A stretch of 14,799 bases of DNA from Saprospiraceae bacterium (GTDB taxonomy: Bacteria > Bacteroidota > Bacteroidia > Chitinophagales > Saprospiraceae). A program made the position numbers and the translations under genes. Numbering within the stretch: the stretch's first letter is position 1; every line of letters begins with the position of its first letter. Under the pieces are notes generated by a model. The model ran no database searches. It saw only the letters and a program-made list of their open reading frames with translations, and was not told where the DNA came from. The DNA is taken from NCBI GenBank assembly GCA_007125435.1, contig SLDF01000265.1, positions 1 to 14,799 of the forward strand, written 5' to 3'. Shown piece by piece: positions 14,358 to 14,799 of the stretch.

Positions 14358-14714
14358 TTAAGACGCTACCTTTTCTTTTGCAATTCTGTCGAGCATGACA
14401 ATTTCATTCATCAATACTTCGGTGATGTATCTGGTTTCTCCATTAGCATCTTCGTAAGAGCGATACATCAGCCTGCCGTTAATGGCCACTTGTGAACCTT
14501 TCTGTAGATACTGCTCAGCTATGTGAGCCGGCTGGCCCCACGCTACGACATTGTGCCATTGTGTTTTGGTCTGTCGCTCTCCCTGTCCATTCTTATAAAC
14601 TTCCTGGGTGGCTACAAGTAATCTGACTTTCTTTTTACCACTTTCAAATGTTTTTACTTCCGGATCTTTACCAATGAATCCAACTAGTCTTACTGAATTT
14701 CTCAAATTGTTCAT
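14358..14714 (-). CDS. ssb: Short single-stranded DNA-binding protein, paralogue 2
   Basis: At 118 residues this is the same length as the ssb at 10564-10920, and the two align end to end without gaps. One OB fold fills the protein: NSVRLVGFIGKDPEV (6-20), TQWHNVVAWG (51-60, Trp53 and Trp59) and YITEVLMNE (96-104). As in its partner, the glycine-rich linker and acidic tip are missing, so recruitment of partners through that tip is not expected. Differences cluster at residues 41-50, 61-70 and the last 18 residues, that is, in the loop between strands, the helix and the tail, while the DNA-contacting strands are conserved. The first 30 bases of the two genes are nearly identical, which suggests a fairly recent common origin or selection on the start region. 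Which copy is the housekeeping protein cannot be told. Confidence 0.92.
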   Translation of the reverse strand: MNNLRNSVRLVGFIGKDPEVKTFESGKKKVRLLVATQEVYKNGQGERQTKTQWHNVVAWGQPAHIAEQYLQKGSQVAINGRLMYRSYEDANGETRYITEVLMNEIVMLDRIAKEKVAS

Positions 14715-14799
14715 AATACTTCAAAATTTAATGTGTCAAAAAATAATTTGGTTTAAAATCGTGTCAGTAGTATTGAATTGCTGACAGTGCAAAGATGGA
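14715..14799 (-). promoter_or_regulatory. Leader and promoter of ssb paralogue 2
   Basis: Reading outward from the start codon the plus strand shows AATACTTCAAA, TGTCAAAAAATAAT and CTGACAGTGCAAAGATG. The -7-like CATCTTTG (minus strand) is at 14790-14797, two bases from the window edge, so the -33 region is not visible. TGTCA or its complement TGACA occurs three times in the leader, at about 14735, 14763 and 14782. Confidence 0.55.

Overview
The window looks like chromosome of a Bacteroidota bacterium, possibly near Saprospiria, although the sequence alone does not fix the lineage. The reasons are TAnnTTTG-type -7 promoter elements, A-rich rather than strong Shine-Dalgarno leaders, signal peptides ending in ...AQ, outer-membrane beta-barrel proteins, an ECF sigma gene followed by a one-TM putative anti-sigma gene, and a YpdA-type reductase of the Bacteroidota kind. 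No rRNA, tRNA, transposase or phage gene was seen.

Layout. Bases 1-1860 hold no conventional gene. The first kilobase contains a likely 31-residue membrane-protein gene (395-490) with its own -7 element and terminator-like hairpin. It is followed by a possible small-RNA unit that ends in a strong terminator (968-1008). Bases 1135-1835 are a patchwork of short degenerate repeats and hairpins. Next come a minus-strand outer-membrane barrel protein (1868-2584), a divergent plus-strand secreted M16 zinc peptidase (2923-5826), a minus-strand YpdA-like flavin reductase (6099-7070), a plus-strand secreted S9 serine peptidase (7625-9595) and a minus-strand Spy/CpxP-like LTxxQ protein (9657-10094). 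From 10564 to the end every gene is on the minus strand: a short ssb, then (in transcription order from 14169) ECF sigma factor, putative anti-sigma factor and coiled-coil/beta-barrel envelope protein, and upstream of these a second short ssb (14358-14714).

How the genes fit together. The two peptidases, the two barrel proteins and the LTxxQ protein all act in the envelope. The sigma/anti-sigma/barrel trio forms a compact operon (8 bp overlap, then a 19 bp gap, then one terminator) and looks like an envelope-signalling module. The two ssb genes share about 55% of residues and a conserved upstream leader with the same near-consensus -7 element, so they look like a duplication that now brackets the sigma operon.

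The least expected features are non-coding. A repeat family is present in diverged form at 7252-7475 and 11118-11472, matching at three ordered landmarks. The second copy contains a centred 164-nt imperfect hairpin (11246-11409). The 5' region may hold a small membrane protein and a small RNA.
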